NCBI GenBank assembly: GCA_944326225.1
Contig: CALVDI010000002.1
Span: forward strand, 1 to 64,000
Length of the DNA: 64,000 bases
DNA from: an uncultured Bacteroidales bacterium
Lineage (GTDB): Bacteria > Bacteroidota > Bacteroidia > Bacteroidales > UBA932
Direction: 5' to 3'
The translations under genes and the position numbers were made by a program. Positions 34,482-43,443 of this stretch are shown here, piece after piece (position 1 is the first letter of the stretch; every line of letters begins with the position of its first letter). The notes under the pieces were generated by a model. That model was not told the origin of the DNA and made no database searches. It saw only the letters and a list, made by a program, of their open reading frames with translations.

Positions 34482-35380
34482 GGCATTTTCTGCATTATGT
34501 CGGAGAAGCTGCCTTCAATTGGCGATGACGCCGAGCGTGACCTGTACTCTGTTTTCTGGAAGAAGGCTCCGGCCGTGACTCTGTCAAATGTCTTCTTGTC
34601 GAAAGGCTTGTCCTTCCAGTCCCACCAGAGGGCATGGGTAGGATCCTGTATGATCTTGGGCATCTTGTCAAAAAGCCGTGCGGCTTCGGGGTTGCAGCTG
34701 ACTGTCATCTCCAGCATCAGCTGGTGCATGAAGTAGTCTATGATGCTGTCTTCCTTGAGCCAGTAGGCCTGGATAGCTTTATTCCAGGCTTTTATCAGAC
34801 AGTTACCTTTCCTGGCACGGAAAAAGCAGTTCTGGACGAAAGCATATGAGCCGGTCAGACGGTCTCCGCTCATGAATATGAAGAAGTCTTCGTTCAGTAT
34901 CTCTTCCGGAACCGGCCGTGTGACGAATGCCGTGGCATCCAGCCAGATGCCTCCATGACGGTATATCAGCTCAGTCCGGCAGATGTCGGTGAAGTGAGCA
35001 GGCCCTATCTTTCCTTCCTTCCATTTTCTGAGTATAGGCTCTGGAAGCTGTATCCAGTCCTGAAGGCTGTGCTCGTCGAGGACAATCAGCTCCTGACAGC
35101 AGTTGCGCCTTATGCTCCTGAGGCAGGCTTTGACTATTCCCGGAGCCTTGTCCTCTCCCTGAAGCCAGACAGTGAAGATCCTCTCCGGTTCGGACTCGGG
35201 GCTGATATCGCCGGTGACATCCTTTATCTCCGGAGCGTACCGGCTCAGGTATCTGAGTATGGCTTCCCGCTTGACATGTTCCCTTACTGTCTTTCTGACC
35301 TTTCTGGGTCTCCATAGCCAGTTCAGGATATGCCCGTACAGGATGATGTGCAGCCTTAGTCCTGTTCTCATGATATTCAT
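34478..35380 (-). CDS. Capsular polysaccharide-type glycosyltransferase (GT32-like)
   Basis: A 300-residue glycosyltransferase with the Caps_synth/GT32-like signature: IFTVWLQGEDKAPGIVKACL, a nucleotide-sugar region around ELIVLDEHSL, and TDICRTELIYRHGGIWLDAT, which carries the DxD-like WLDA motif. It is predicted to be peripheral to the inner membrane, using nucleotide sugars for surface glycan assembly. It is the first gene of the operon running down to the 432-residue lipoprotein. I see no good promoter between it and nifJ, only the nifJ terminator, so transcription may start inside nifJ or by read-through. Confidence 0.85.
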   Translation of the reverse strand: MNIMRTGLRLHIILYGHILNWLWRPRKVRKTVREHVKREAILRYLSRYAPEIKDVTGDISPESEPERIFTVWLQGEDKAPGIVKACLRSIRRNCCQELIVLDEHSLQDWIQLPEPILRKWKEGKIGPAHFTDICRTELIYRHGGIWLDATAFVTRPVPEEILNEDFFIFMSGDRLTGSYAFVQNCFFRARKGNCLIKAWNKAIQAYWLKEDSIIDYFMHQLMLEMTVSCNPEAARLFDKMPKIIQDPTHALWWDWKDKPFDKKTFDRVTAGAFFQKTEYRSRSASSPIEGSFSDIMQKMP

Positions 35381-35394
35381 GTCCTGTATTATTA

Positions 35395-35426
35395 AAATTC
35401 CGGCGGATGCACACCCGCCGGAATTT
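35395..35426 (-). terminator. Terminator of nifJ
   Basis: AAATTCCGGCGG pairs with CCGCCGGAATTT around an 8-base loop. On the minus strand it is followed by TTAATAAT. It lies 24 bases after the nifJ stop and ahead of the glycosyltransferase operon. Confidence 0.8.
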
Positions 35427-35449
35427 CTGTGGATTTACCGGAGTATCCG

Positions 35450-38400
35450 TTACTGAGCCAGACGCTTGTAGGACTCGTAGCGGATCTTGGCGTACTGCTC
35501 GGTCTTGTCGAAGAGTTCCTGAGCTGTATCAGGGAAGCTCTTCATCAGCGAGCTGTAGCGTACCTCGCCCTTGATGAACTCCTGGAACTTGCTCCAGTCA
35601 GGTTCCTTGCTGTCGAGGGTGAAGGGGTTCTTGCCTTCCTCGGCGAGAGCGGGGTTGAAGCGGTACAGATGCCAGTAACCGCACTCGACTGCGAGTTTCT
35701 CCTCATGCTGGCTCCTGCCCATGCCGTTGCGCAGGCCGTGGTTGATGCAGGGCGCGTATGCGATGATGAGTGAGGGACCGTTGTAGGCCTCTGCCTCCTT
35801 GAGTACGTTGAAGTACTGAACGGGGTTGGCTCCCATGGCCACCTGTGCCACGTAGACGTAGCCGTAGCTCATGGCCATCATGCCCAGGTCTTTCTTGCGC
35901 ACCTTCTTTCCGGATGTCGCGAACTTGGCGACGGCTCCGGCAGGGGTGGACTTGGATGACTGTCCGCCTGTGTTGGAGTACACCTCGGTGTCGAGCACGA
36001 GGACGTTGACATTCTCGCCGGAAGCCAGGACGTGGTCCAGTCCGCCGTATCCGATGTCGTATGCCCAGCCGTCACCGCCGAAGATCCACTGGCTGCGTGC
36101 GGGGATCCAGTCGCGGTAGCCGTACAGTTTCCTGCAGGCCTCGCAGTCGCTTTCCTCGAGCATCGGGACGAGCTTGTCGCAGATCTCGCGTGTGGCTGCG
36201 GCGTTGCCCCTGTCGGCAAGCCACTGCTCGAAGAGGGCCTTGATGTCTGCGGAGCACTTGTTGCACTCCAGTCCCTGCTTCATCAGTTCAGCTACGGTGT
36301 TGCGTACTCTCTCCGTGCCGAGTCGCATACCGAGACCGAATTCGGCATTGTCCTCGAACAGGGAGTTGTCCCATGCGGGGCCGCGTCCGTTCTTGTCGGT
36401 GCAGTAAGGTGAGGACGGGAATGACGCGCTGTAGATGGACGAGCATCCGGTAGCGTTGGCCACCATCATGCGGTCACCGAAGAGCTGTGTGATGGCCTTG
36501 ATGTAAGGTGTCTCACCGCAGCCGGCACATGCGCCCGAGAACTCGAACAGAGGCTGTGAGAACTGGGAGTTCTTGAAGTTCTGTGTCTTGGGAGCGACAG
36601 TGTCCTTGTAGCCCACGTTGGCATGCATGTAGTCGAATACTGCCTGCTGGTTCATCTGGGTGTCGAGAGGTTTCATCTCGAGGGCTTTCTCCTTGGCGGG
36701 ACATACGTCTACGCAGTTGCCGCAGCCGGTGCAGTCCAGAGGGGATACCTGCATGGTGAAGCGGTAAGCCTTGAAGGCTGCCTTGCCTTCCGCGCTCCTG
36801 ACTCCCTCGGGTGTCTTTGCCAGCTCCTCCTCGGTGGAGAGGAAAGGACGGATGGCTGCGTGAGGGCAGACATATGCGCACTGGTTGCACTGGATACATT
36901 TTTCGGGATTCCACTCGGGAACATTGACTGCGATACCGCGTTTCTCAAATGCGGCCGTACCTGCGGGTATGGTGCCGTCGGCATGTTCGCCGGTGAAGGC
37001 GCTGACGGGAATCTCGTATCCGTTCTGGGCGTTGACCACGTCGGCCACGCTGCGTACCCACTCGGGTGCGAGGCGGTCGAAGTTGGCCGGACGGAAGCGG
37101 GCCACTACGTTGCTCCACTCAGCGGGAACTGTGAGTTCCTCGTACTCGGCTCCGCGGTCCACTGCAGCGTAGTTCATGCTGACCACTTTCTCGCCCTTCT
37201 TGCCGTAGCTCTTGTCGATGGCTTTCTTCATGAAGGCCACGGCCTGCCCGTAGGGGATGATGCCGGTGATCTTGAAGAATGCGGACTGGAGTATGGTGTT
37301 GGTGCGGTTGCCCAGACCGATCTCCTCGGCTATCTTGGTGGCGTTGATGATGTAGACTTTCAGACCTTTCTCGGCGATAATCTGCTTTACATGGTCGGGA
37401 ATCCTCTTGAGAGTCTCTTCCATCGACCAGAGGCTGTTGAGCAGGAATGTACCGCCTCTCTTGATGCCTTTGAGCACATCGTATTTATAAAGGTATGAAG
37501 GTACGTGGCAGGCCACAAAGTCGGGAGTGGACACCAGGTAGGGAGATGTGATGGGGCTGTCTCCGAAACGCAGGTGAGAGCAGGTGTATCCGCCTGACTT
37601 CTTGGAATCGTAGTCGAAGTAGCCCTGGCAGTATTTGGATGTATGGTCGCCGATGATCTTGATGGTGTTCTTGTTGGCACCCACCGTTCCGTCGGAGCCG
37701 AGGCCGTAGAACTTGCACTCGTAGGTGCCTTTCTTGGCCAGGGAGACTTCCTCGCCTACAGGGAGGGACTTGAAGGTTACGTCATCGGTGATGCCGATGG
37801 TGAAGTCGGCCTTGGGCTGTTTCTGCTTGAGGTTCTTGAAGACGGCGAATATCTGGGCGGGGCTGGTGTCCTTGGAGGACAGGCCGTAGCGTCCGCCGAT
37901 GATGTAGGGAGCGTCACCGCCCATCTCGGCAAGTGTGGACTTGACATCGAGGTAGAGGGGCTCGCCTACGCTGCCGGGTTCCTTGCAGCGGTCGAGTACT
38001 GCGATGCGCTTGACGCTCTTGGGCAGGACTCTGAGGAAATATTTGGCTGAGAAAGGCCTGTAGAGGCGGACAGTGATGATACCGACTTTCTCGCCTTTCT
38101 CCATGAGGGCGTCAACGACCTCGCGGGCTGTCTCGCATACGGAGCCCATGGCGATAATGATGTCCTTGGCATTGGGATCACCGTAGTAGTCGAACGGCAG
38201 GTAATGGCGTCCTGTCAGTTCGCCTATCTCGCCCATGTAGCGGGCTACGATGTCGGGAACGGCGTCGTAGTAGGTGTTGCTTGCCTCGCGGGCCTGGAAA
38301 TATACGTCGGGGTTCTGGGCGGTGCCTCTGGTCACCGGCTTGTTGGGGTTGAGGGCTCTCTTGCGGAATGCCTCCAGGGCCTTGTCGCTGATCATGCTCT

Positions 38401-38980
38401 TGAGGGCATCGGGGTCGAGCACCTCTATCTTCTGGATCTCGTGTGATGTGCGGAATCCGTCGAAGAAGTGGATGAAGGGCACGCTGGACTTGATGGTGGA
38501 GAGATGAGCCACGGCTCCGAGGTCCATGGCTTCCTGTACGCTGGATGAGGCCAGCATGGCGAAACCGGTCTGGCGGCAGGCCATCACGTCCTGATGGTCT
38601 CCGAAGATGGACAAGGCCTGGGTGGCGAGGGCGCGGGCCGATACGTGGAATACCGTAGGCAGCAGCTCGCCGGCGATCTTGTACATATTGGGAATCATCA
38701 GCAGCAATCCCTGTGACGCAGTGAATGTGGTGGTCAGGGCTCCGGCCTGAAGTGAACCGTGAACAGCACCTGCCGCTCCTCCCTCACTCTGCATTTCCGT
38801 TACTTTTACTGTCTCCCCGAACAGATTCTTCTTACCGAAGGCGGCCCATTCGTCTACGTATTCGGCCATGGTCGAAGAAGGTGTGATAGGGTAGATAGCG
38901 GCATGTTCACTGAACATATACGCTACATGCGCGGCGGCGTAGTTGCCGTCACATGTGATAAATGTTTTCTCTTTTGCCAT
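35450..38980 (-). CDS. nifJ: Pyruvate:ferredoxin (flavodoxin) oxidoreductase
   Basis: A 1176-residue single-chain enzyme that oxidises pyruvate to acetyl-CoA and CO2 with ferredoxin as acceptor, a key step in anaerobic metabolism. The N-terminal TPP-binding part has PITPSSTMAEYVDEW and an SEGGAAGAVHGSL loop. Two 4Fe-4S motifs follow (CIQCNQCAYVCP and CTGCGNCVDVCP). The C-terminal TPP domain has SACAGCGETPYI-like cysteines (FSGACAGCGETPY), GDGWAYDIGYGGLDH and VYSNTGGQSS. Length and order match the homodimeric PFOR of anaerobes. The heavily biased codon use (CTG, AAG, GAG) suggests strong expression, and a terminator follows. Confidence 0.97.
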   Translation of the reverse strand: MAKEKTFITCDGNYAAAHVAYMFSEHAAIYPITPSSTMAEYVDEWAAFGKKNLFGETVKVTEMQSEGGAAGAVHGSLQAGALTTTFTASQGLLLMIPNMYKIAGELLPTVFHVSARALATQALSIFGDHQDVMACRQTGFAMLASSSVQEAMDLGAVAHLSTIKSSVPFIHFFDGFRTSHEIQKIEVLDPDALKSMISDKALEAFRKRALNPNKPVTRGTAQNPDVYFQAREASNTYYDAVPDIVARYMGEIGELTGRHYLPFDYYGDPNAKDIIIAMGSVCETAREVVDALMEKGEKVGIITVRLYRPFSAKYFLRVLPKSVKRIAVLDRCKEPGSVGEPLYLDVKSTLAEMGGDAPYIIGGRYGLSSKDTSPAQIFAVFKNLKQKQPKADFTIGITDDVTFKSLPVGEEVSLAKKGTYECKFYGLGSDGTVGANKNTIKIIGDHTSKYCQGYFDYDSKKSGGYTCSHLRFGDSPITSPYLVSTPDFVACHVPSYLYKYDVLKGIKRGGTFLLNSLWSMEETLKRIPDHVKQIIAEKGLKVYIINATKIAEEIGLGNRTNTILQSAFFKITGIIPYGQAVAFMKKAIDKSYGKKGEKVVSMNYAAVDRGAEYEELTVPAEWSNVVARFRPANFDRLAPEWVRSVADVVNAQNGYEIPVSAFTGEHADGTIPAGTAAFEKRGIAVNVPEWNPEKCIQCNQCAYVCPHAAIRPFLSTEEELAKTPEGVRSAEGKAAFKAYRFTMQVSPLDCTGCGNCVDVCPAKEKALEMKPLDTQMNQQAVFDYMHANVGYKDTVAPKTQNFKNSQFSQPLFEFSGACAGCGETPYIKAITQLFGDRMMVANATGCSSIYSASFPSSPYCTDKNGRGPAWDNSLFEDNAEFGLGMRLGTERVRNTVAELMKQGLECNKCSADIKALFEQWLADRGNAAATREICDKLVPMLEESDCEACRKLYGYRDWIPARSQWIFGGDGWAYDIGYGGLDHVLASGENVNVLVLDTEVYSNTGGQSSKSTPAGAVAKFATSGKKVRKKDLGMMAMSYGYVYVAQVAMGANPVQYFNVLKEAEAYNGPSLIIAYAPCINHGLRNGMGRSQHEEKLAVECGYWHLYRFNPALAEEGKNPFTLDSKEPDWSKFQEFIKGEVRYSSLMKSFPDTAQELFDKTEQYAKIRYESYKRLAQ

Positions 38981-39021
38981 TATTAGGACGATTTTAGTAG
39001 TTATTGTTATTTGTTGTAGTT

Positions 39022-39879
39022 TTATTTATTCGGAAGGCATTTTTTGATAAGCCCCTGCAGTACGGCTCCGGGACCGAGCTCCACGAACTCGGACGCTCCG
39101 TCGCGGTGCATGTTGAGCACCGTCTGGGTCCATCTTACGGGGGAGGTGAGCTGGCGCAGCAGCTTGTCCTTTATCTCTGCCGGGTCCGTGGAGGGCTGTG
39201 CGTCCACGTTCTGGTATACGGGGCAGACGGGAGCCTTGATCTCCGTCCTGCTTATGGCCTCGGCCAGCTCCAGTCTGGCAGGCTCCATCAGCGGTGAGTG
39301 GAACGCTCCTCCTACGGCCAGCCTGAGAGCTCTTTTCGCTCCGGCATCCTTGAGAGCGGCGCAGGCCTTGTCCACGGCTTCGATCTCGCCCGAGATGACG
39401 AGCTGGCCGGGGCAGTTGTAGTTGGCCGGGACGACGATGCCTTCTGTCTCGGCGCATACTTTCTCCACCAGGTCATCGGGCAGTCCGATGATGGCCGCCA
39501 TGGTCGAGGGTCTGGCCTCGCAGGCTTTCTGCATGGCCATCGCCCTGGCATACACCAGGCGGAGTCCGTCCTCGAAGGACATGGCTCCGGCGGCGACCAG
39601 GGCCGAGAACTCTCCGAGGGAGTGTCCGGCTGTCATGTCCGGTCTGAAGTTATCTATGGTGGCCGCAGCGGCGACAGAGTGGATGAACACTGCCGGCTGG
39701 GTTACTCTGGTCTGTTTGAGGTCATCGGCCGAGCCGGTGAACATTATGCTGCGGATGTCGAATCCGAGGATGTCGCATGCACTGTCGATGAGCTTCTTGG
39801 CCCTGGGGCTTGCATCGTACAGATCCTTGCCCATCCCTGTAAATTGTGCTCCCTGTCCGGGAAAAACATAAGCAGTCAT
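39022..39879 (-). CDS. fabD: Malonyl-CoA:ACP transacylase
   Basis: A 285-residue enzyme from the ATG that gives MTAYVFPGQGAQFTGMGKDLYD. An in-frame TTG 12 bases earlier would add MKKN and is a weaker choice. The active-site Ser is in AGHSLGEFSALVAAGA. Other motifs are the Q of GQGAQ and the His in GAFHSPLM. It loads malonate onto acyl carrier protein and would supply the fab genes, but it sits 23 kb from the fabH-fabF-fabZ-fabG cluster on the other strand, as expected for the housekeeping copy. It is 41 bases downstream of nifJ's start on the same strand. Confidence 0.94.
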   Translation of the reverse strand: MTAYVFPGQGAQFTGMGKDLYDASPRAKKLIDSACDILGFDIRSIMFTGSADDLKQTRVTQPAVFIHSVAAAATIDNFRPDMTAGHSLGEFSALVAAGAMSFEDGLRLVYARAMAMQKACEARPSTMAAIIGLPDDLVEKVCAETEGIVVPANYNCPGQLVISGEIEAVDKACAALKDAGAKRALRLAVGGAFHSPLMEPARLELAEAISRTEIKAPVCPVYQNVDAQPSTDPAEIKDKLLRQLTSPVRWTQTVLNMHRDGASEFVELGPGAVLQGLIKKCLPNK

Positions 39880-39901
39880 ATTCTTTTTCAAATTTTATTT
39901 G

Positions 39902-39909
39902 TACATTTG
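39902..39909 (+). promoter_or_regulatory. Candidate -7 box for tRNA-Arg
   Basis: TACATTTG matches TAnnTTTG and ends 11 bases before the tRNA 5' end, the spacing expected for a stable-RNA promoter. A TTTG at -33 is not evident. Confidence 0.55.
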
Positions 39910-39920
39910 CATTCCTTTTC

Positions 39921-39992
39921 GCCTCCGTAGTTTAATGGATAGAATGAGAGATTCCGGTTCTCTTGGTTGGGGTTCGATTCCCCACGGAGGTA
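39921..39992 (+). tRNA. tRNA-Arg, anticodon CCG
   Basis: A 72-base cloverleaf. The acceptor stem GCCTCCG pairs with CGGAGGT, with one G-T closing pair, and A is the discriminator base. The anticodon stem AGAGA/TCTCT encloses the loop TTCCGGT, giving anticodon CCG, which reads CGG. The T arm is GGGGTTCGATTCCCC-like (TTGGGGTTCGATTCCCCA). No CCA is encoded. It lies between minus-strand genes and abuts the stop of the HdeD-like gene with no spacer. Confidence 0.95.
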
Positions 39993-40559
39993 CTATTCTT
40001 CTATTATGAGTTCCTTCATTCTTTTTCTTACGATGTAAGTCGATGCGAATTCCGACAGTGAGTAAAGCAGCAGTCCGGCACCGAACAGTATGAACAGCCA
40101 GTTGCCTGCCTGATTCGGAAAGAAGAACATGATCACTCCTATGATGACAGTGAATGCCGGTCCCAGAAAGACAGTCCATGGTATCTGTATTGCTCTGCTC
40201 GCTCTTACCAGATTCACGATGTCCCCCAGACCGAAGATCAGCAGTACCAGCCCGAATACGAACATGATGAAGTTGATGAAGAACGACGGGAAGATCAGCA
40301 GCACCAGTCCGAAGGCGATGTCCACTATGGAATTGAGCATCAGAAGTGATATCTTCTCTTTTTTCCACTTTCCGGTATAGTACAGTATGATGTTCACAAT
40401 CCCGATAAGCAGGATCAGCGCACCCAGAATGTACATGCAGTAGTTCTTGACCTGCTCGGGCCAGATAACCAGTACCAGGCCTCCTATCAGGGCTACGATG
40501 GCCCTGGCGTATCCGTAAGATCTGTCAAAAAAGACATTTGTCTGCTTCTCTCCGTTCAT
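39993..40559 (-). CDS. HdeD-like (DUF308) membrane protein
   Basis: A 188-residue protein with about six transmembrane helices in three pairs (ARAIVALIGGLVLVIWP, MYILGALILLIGIVNIIL, DIAFGLVLLIFP, FIMFVFGLVLLIFGLGDI, FLGPAFTVIIGVIMFFFP, WLFILFGAGLLLYSLSEF), the repeat pattern of the DUF308/HdeD family. HdeD proteins are associated with acid resistance in E. coli, but the Bacteroidetes members are largely uncharacterised. It ends with a charged RKRMKELIIEE tail. The stop codon directly abuts the tRNA 3' end on the opposite strand. It is divergent from the small lipoprotein gene at 40655. Confidence 0.8.
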   Translation of the reverse strand: MNGEKQTNVFFDRSYGYARAIVALIGGLVLVIWPEQVKNYCMYILGALILLIGIVNIILYYTGKWKKEKISLLMLNSIVDIAFGLVLLIFPSFFINFIMFVFGLVLLIFGLGDIVNLVRASRAIQIPWTVFLGPAFTVIIGVIMFFFPNQAGNWLFILFGAGLLLYSLSEFASTYIVRKRMKELIIEE

Positions 40560-40586
40560 GTCTACTACGGTATTTCAATTAATTTA

Positions 40587-40594
40587 CAAAGATA
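40587..40594 (-). promoter_or_regulatory. Candidate -7 box for the HdeD-like gene
   Basis: The minus strand reads TATCTTTG, matching TAnnTTTG, 27 bases before the ATG. A TTTG on the minus strand at 40617-40620 is 22 bases away, slightly long. Confidence 0.4.
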
Positions 40595-40603
40595 CAAAAC
40601 GAT

Positions 40604-40634
40604 TTTGAAAACTCCGCAAAACAAAATATCTTTG
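40604..40634 (+). promoter_or_regulatory. Best-fit Bacteroidetes promoter in the window
   Basis: TTTG at 40604-40607, exactly 19 bases, then TATCTTTG at 40627-40634 fit the consensus TTTG-N19-TAnnTTTG. It drives the small lipoprotein gene at 40655 and probably the WG-repeat, exported and patatin genes behind it. Confidence 0.75.
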
Positions 40635-40654
40635 TAAACAAATAAGGCGAAACT

Positions 40655-41155
40655 ATGAGGAGAATATCCCTTTTTTTGATTTTCAGCGCATTTTCATTTC
40701 TGCTCGCATCGTGCGGAAGCGCGTCTAAGCTGAGCAAGGCCGGTCAGGAGTGGAACTATGAGATTGAAAGTGTCGGAGTAGGGGTCGAAGGAACCTATGC
40801 GGTCAAGGTGTGGAGCTATTACCGCAATCCTGACATGCCGGTGGAGATTCCGAAAAAAAATGCAGTACATGCCGTTATTTTTAAAGGAGTGCCGGCAGGA
40901 GGAGGCGCATCCGCGCAGCCACCGCTTAAAACAGATGCTGTCACCGCCTCGGATTCGGTATTTTTTGACAACTTCTTTCAGGGCGAATATCAGAACTATA
41001 TCAATTCCATGGCTCCCGGAAGCCGTCAGGTACTTAAGGTCAAGAGCAGGAACTATAAGTACAAGGTCGGCTATGTGATCTCGGTGGCTAAGGACAGGCT
41101 GAGGAAACGTCTTGAGGAACAGGGCGTGGTAAGGGCTCTGTCTGATGGATTCTAG
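40655..41155 (+). CDS. Small lipoprotein of unknown function (166 aa)
   Basis: A lipoprotein with lipobox LLASC followed by GSASKLSKAG. The mature part is a mixed alpha/beta sequence (WNYEIESVGVGVEGTYAVKVWSYY, GSRQVLKVKSRNYKYKVGYVISV). It has no motif I can name. It follows a very good promoter and is the first of four plus-strand genes with short spacers (WG-repeat protein, exported 430-residue protein, patatin-like lipase), which suggests one operon. A shared envelope role is inferred from the signals on each product. Confidence 0.65.
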   Translation: MRRISLFLIFSAFSFLLASCGSASKLSKAGQEWNYEIESVGVGVEGTYAVKVWSYYRNPDMPVEIPKKNAVHAVIFKGVPAGGGASAQPPLKTDAVTASDSVFFDNFFQGEYQNYINSMAPGSRQVLKVKSRNYKYKVGYVISVAKDRLRKRLEEQGVVRALSDGF

Positions 41156-41183
41156 CTGCCATCAACTATTAACCAAATAAACA

Positions 41184-42137
41184 ATGGAAAAAACAATTAT
41201 TGCAGTAGTCTTGTATCTGTGCGCGGCGACTTCACTCTGTGCGCAGAACCTGGTTCCCTATGAACGCTCCGGGAAGTGGGGCTATAAGAGCCCGTCCGGG
41301 GAGGTGGTGGTCGATGCCAAGTATGCCGCCGTGAGCCGTTTTGCTGACGGATACGGGGTAGTATATGATTACAATACCCGACTGGCCGGCCTTGTGGAGT
41401 CATCCGGAAGAGTGGTCATAGAACCTAAATACCAGTACATCGACTTGTGTAGCGAAGGCTTTGTTGCTGTGTACATCTGCGGCAAGGACAAGGAAATGTG
41501 GGTGGACGGCCTTTGGACCTACATAGACCTGTCATCCCCGGATGTCCTTTTTTTCGGAGATGACGGATATGATCTGGTAGGTCCTTTCATAGACAGTGTG
41601 GCATGGGTCAACTGTATGGAGACCAAGACAATGCGCAAGCAACGCTATATGCCTGTAATGGATAAGAAAGGCAAGAAGGAGATAGGCAGGGACTACCTTT
41701 TCGGTGTCTCAGAGTCATTTAGCATGGACGATTTGTATGCACGGGACGATGACGGAAACCGTATCGTCTATGACGGGGCGTGGGTGCTTGTGGACAAGGA
41801 TAAGCATGTCAGGACAGACATGAACAGGCCTTATCAGATGGTAGGAGAGTTCCGGGACGGTCTGGCATGGGTCAAGAGAGACGGGTTGTACGGGTATGTC
41901 AATGTTCGTGGTGAGGAAGTCATACCGGTGATATATACTTCTGTCCAGGGTGCTCCCGGAGCAGGCGCCACATCGCTGCTCCTGCGTCCCGAGAGCGGTG
42001 CTGTCAGGTGGGTGATGAACGGCAGGGGGGAGATGGCATGGCTCAATGAGAAGGGCGAGGTGGTCGTTGACTTTGTGAAATTCGACGGTAAGATTCCCGC
42101 CGGCGTGACTGTGCTTGAGTCTATGTGGGATTATTAA
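41184..42137 (+). CDS. WG-repeat exported protein
   Basis: A 317-residue protein with a signal peptide ending SLCAQ. It contains WG-type repeats of the form G.WGY..P.G.VV....Y..V..F..G.. (residues about 28-60, 62-100, 220-250 and 260-300; examples SGKWGYKSPSGEVVVDAKY and DGLYGYVNVRGEEVIPVIY). WG repeats form beta-propeller-like or scaffold surfaces and appear in many exported proteins of Bacteroidetes. No catalytic motif is seen. It lies 28 bases after the small lipoprotein and 10 bases before the next gene. Function unknown. Confidence 0.8.
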   Translation: MEKTIIAVVLYLCAATSLCAQNLVPYERSGKWGYKSPSGEVVVDAKYAAVSRFADGYGVVYDYNTRLAGLVESSGRVVIEPKYQYIDLCSEGFVAVYICGKDKEMWVDGLWTYIDLSSPDVLFFGDDGYDLVGPFIDSVAWVNCMETKTMRKQRYMPVMDKKGKKEIGRDYLFGVSESFSMDDLYARDDDGNRIVYDGAWVLVDKDKHVRTDMNRPYQMVGEFRDGLAWVKRDGLYGYVNVRGEEVIPVIYTSVQGAPGAGATSLLLRPESGAVRWVMNGRGEMAWLNEKGEVVVDFVKFDGKIPAGVTVLESMWDY

Positions 42138-42147
42138 AGACGTGACT

Positions 42148-43440
42148 ATGAAAAAAATTAATATCGCAATACTTCTGTCAGTATTTTTTGTGTCAGCGCC
42201 TGCCGTGTCTCTGGCAGCGAAGGAGCAGGAGAATGATGCTTTCAATTACAGGCGCAGTTCTCTTTATTCTATTCTGATAAGTCATCCAGACCAGAATATG
42301 GATGAGGAGATCGTCAATGCCTTTATGTCTCTGGAGACTCCTGACAAATACAATGACCATGACCTTAGCGTCAAGGTGATAACCGTCAATACAAAGAACC
42401 GGAATCAGGCGAGGACTCAAGTGGAGAGTTTCCTGAAACGCAATCAGGTGGCCAAGAGAATGGTGTCCAAATGGTTCTCCCGCAACAAGGAGACTGGTGG
42501 CTTTGATCCAGGGCTGGTTCTGGACAGAGGTATGTATGATGCCATGGCGGCTGACGTATCGATGGCGGAACAGAGCGTAAGGGGACTGAGTTCTCTGGCG
42601 GATAATGGCTATGAGCTGATTGACAATTCTTTCGTTGTGGTAAATGATATTCAGTACATAGACCATAAGGCCAACGCCAATACTGCAGCCGGAGTGCTTC
42701 TGTTTCTCGGTGCGCTGGCTGATGCAGTAGCGGGTATCGACAGTGATGATGATGGCTCTTTCTCCCAGATTGCGACATTGGGTGCTGCCATCTCGCTTAT
42801 GATAGCCGGTTTCCAGGTAAATATTACCTCGCATCTGTATCAGTTGGAATGGAACGACGATATCGCGGACAAATTCTATAATGAGTATTATTACGACAAG
42901 CCTCTTTCTGACTCTCTGTCCATGGCTCGGTTCGTCGCTGACGGGACTCTGGCTGCCAGAAAAGCGGCATATGAGAATGACCGTTCCACATTCGGCCTGA
43001 AATACATAGGAAGCTATAAGGCGAAGAGCAACAAGCCTGTGCTCCGCGGTCTGTACAACGATGTGGATGTGTTCCGCAAGGTCCTGGCCCGTGCCATCGA
43101 CAAGAACATTGTGATGCTTCAGAAGAAATACGACCAGTTCAAGGTCAAGGTACCACTGAACAGTGTGGAGCCTCTGACAGCTCAGATCGGAATGAAGGAG
43201 GGTGTTACCGCCAAGTCCAAGTACGAGGTGCTTATGCCGGTGTTTGATGAGGCTTCCGGAAAGTTCAAGTATGCCAGGCGCGGTGTCATAGCTCCCGTAC
43301 CGGGGAAGATATGGGATAACCGTTACATGGCAGTGGAGGAGCAGGCGGCCGGTTCTACTCTTCAGGCTACCGAGTTCAGGATTGTCAGCGGATCCAGAGC
43401 GGCTTTCTCCGAGGGAATGCTCATCAGAGAGATAAAGTAG
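42148..43440 (+). CDS. Exported protein of unknown function (430 aa)
   Basis: Started at the ATG giving MKKINIAILLSVFFVSAPAVSLAA, a good signal peptide; an in-frame ATG further upstream lies inside the WG-repeat gene and is unlikely. The mature part is largely helical with two hydrophobic stretches (NTAAGVLLFLGALADAVAG, IATLGAAISLMIAGFQVNI) that may be membrane segments, followed by a domain with VLRGLYNDVDVFRKVLARAIDKN and a beta-rich end. I cannot place it in a family. It ends 3 bases before the patatin-like gene, so the two are probably translated together and may act together. Confidence 0.7.
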   Translation: MKKINIAILLSVFFVSAPAVSLAAKEQENDAFNYRRSSLYSILISHPDQNMDEEIVNAFMSLETPDKYNDHDLSVKVITVNTKNRNQARTQVESFLKRNQVAKRMVSKWFSRNKETGGFDPGLVLDRGMYDAMAADVSMAEQSVRGLSSLADNGYELIDNSFVVVNDIQYIDHKANANTAAGVLLFLGALADAVAGIDSDDDGSFSQIATLGAAISLMIAGFQVNITSHLYQLEWNDDIADKFYNEYYYDKPLSDSLSMARFVADGTLAARKAAYENDRSTFGLKYIGSYKAKSNKPVLRGLYNDVDVFRKVLARAIDKNIVMLQKKYDQFKVKVPLNSVEPLTAQIGMKEGVTAKSKYEVLMPVFDEASGKFKYARRGVIAPVPGKIWDNRYMAVEEQAAGSTLQATEFRIVSGSRAAFSEGMLIREIK

Positions 43441-43443
43441 AAT

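Noticed and set aside
36623..37498. Antisense frame of about 290 codons opposite nifJ
   Set aside because: Shadow of the biased coding sequence of nifJ; low-complexity composition.
39921..39992. tRNA-Arg as an integration site for a mobile element
   Set aside because: No integrase, direct repeat of the tRNA 3' end or foreign genes are next to it.
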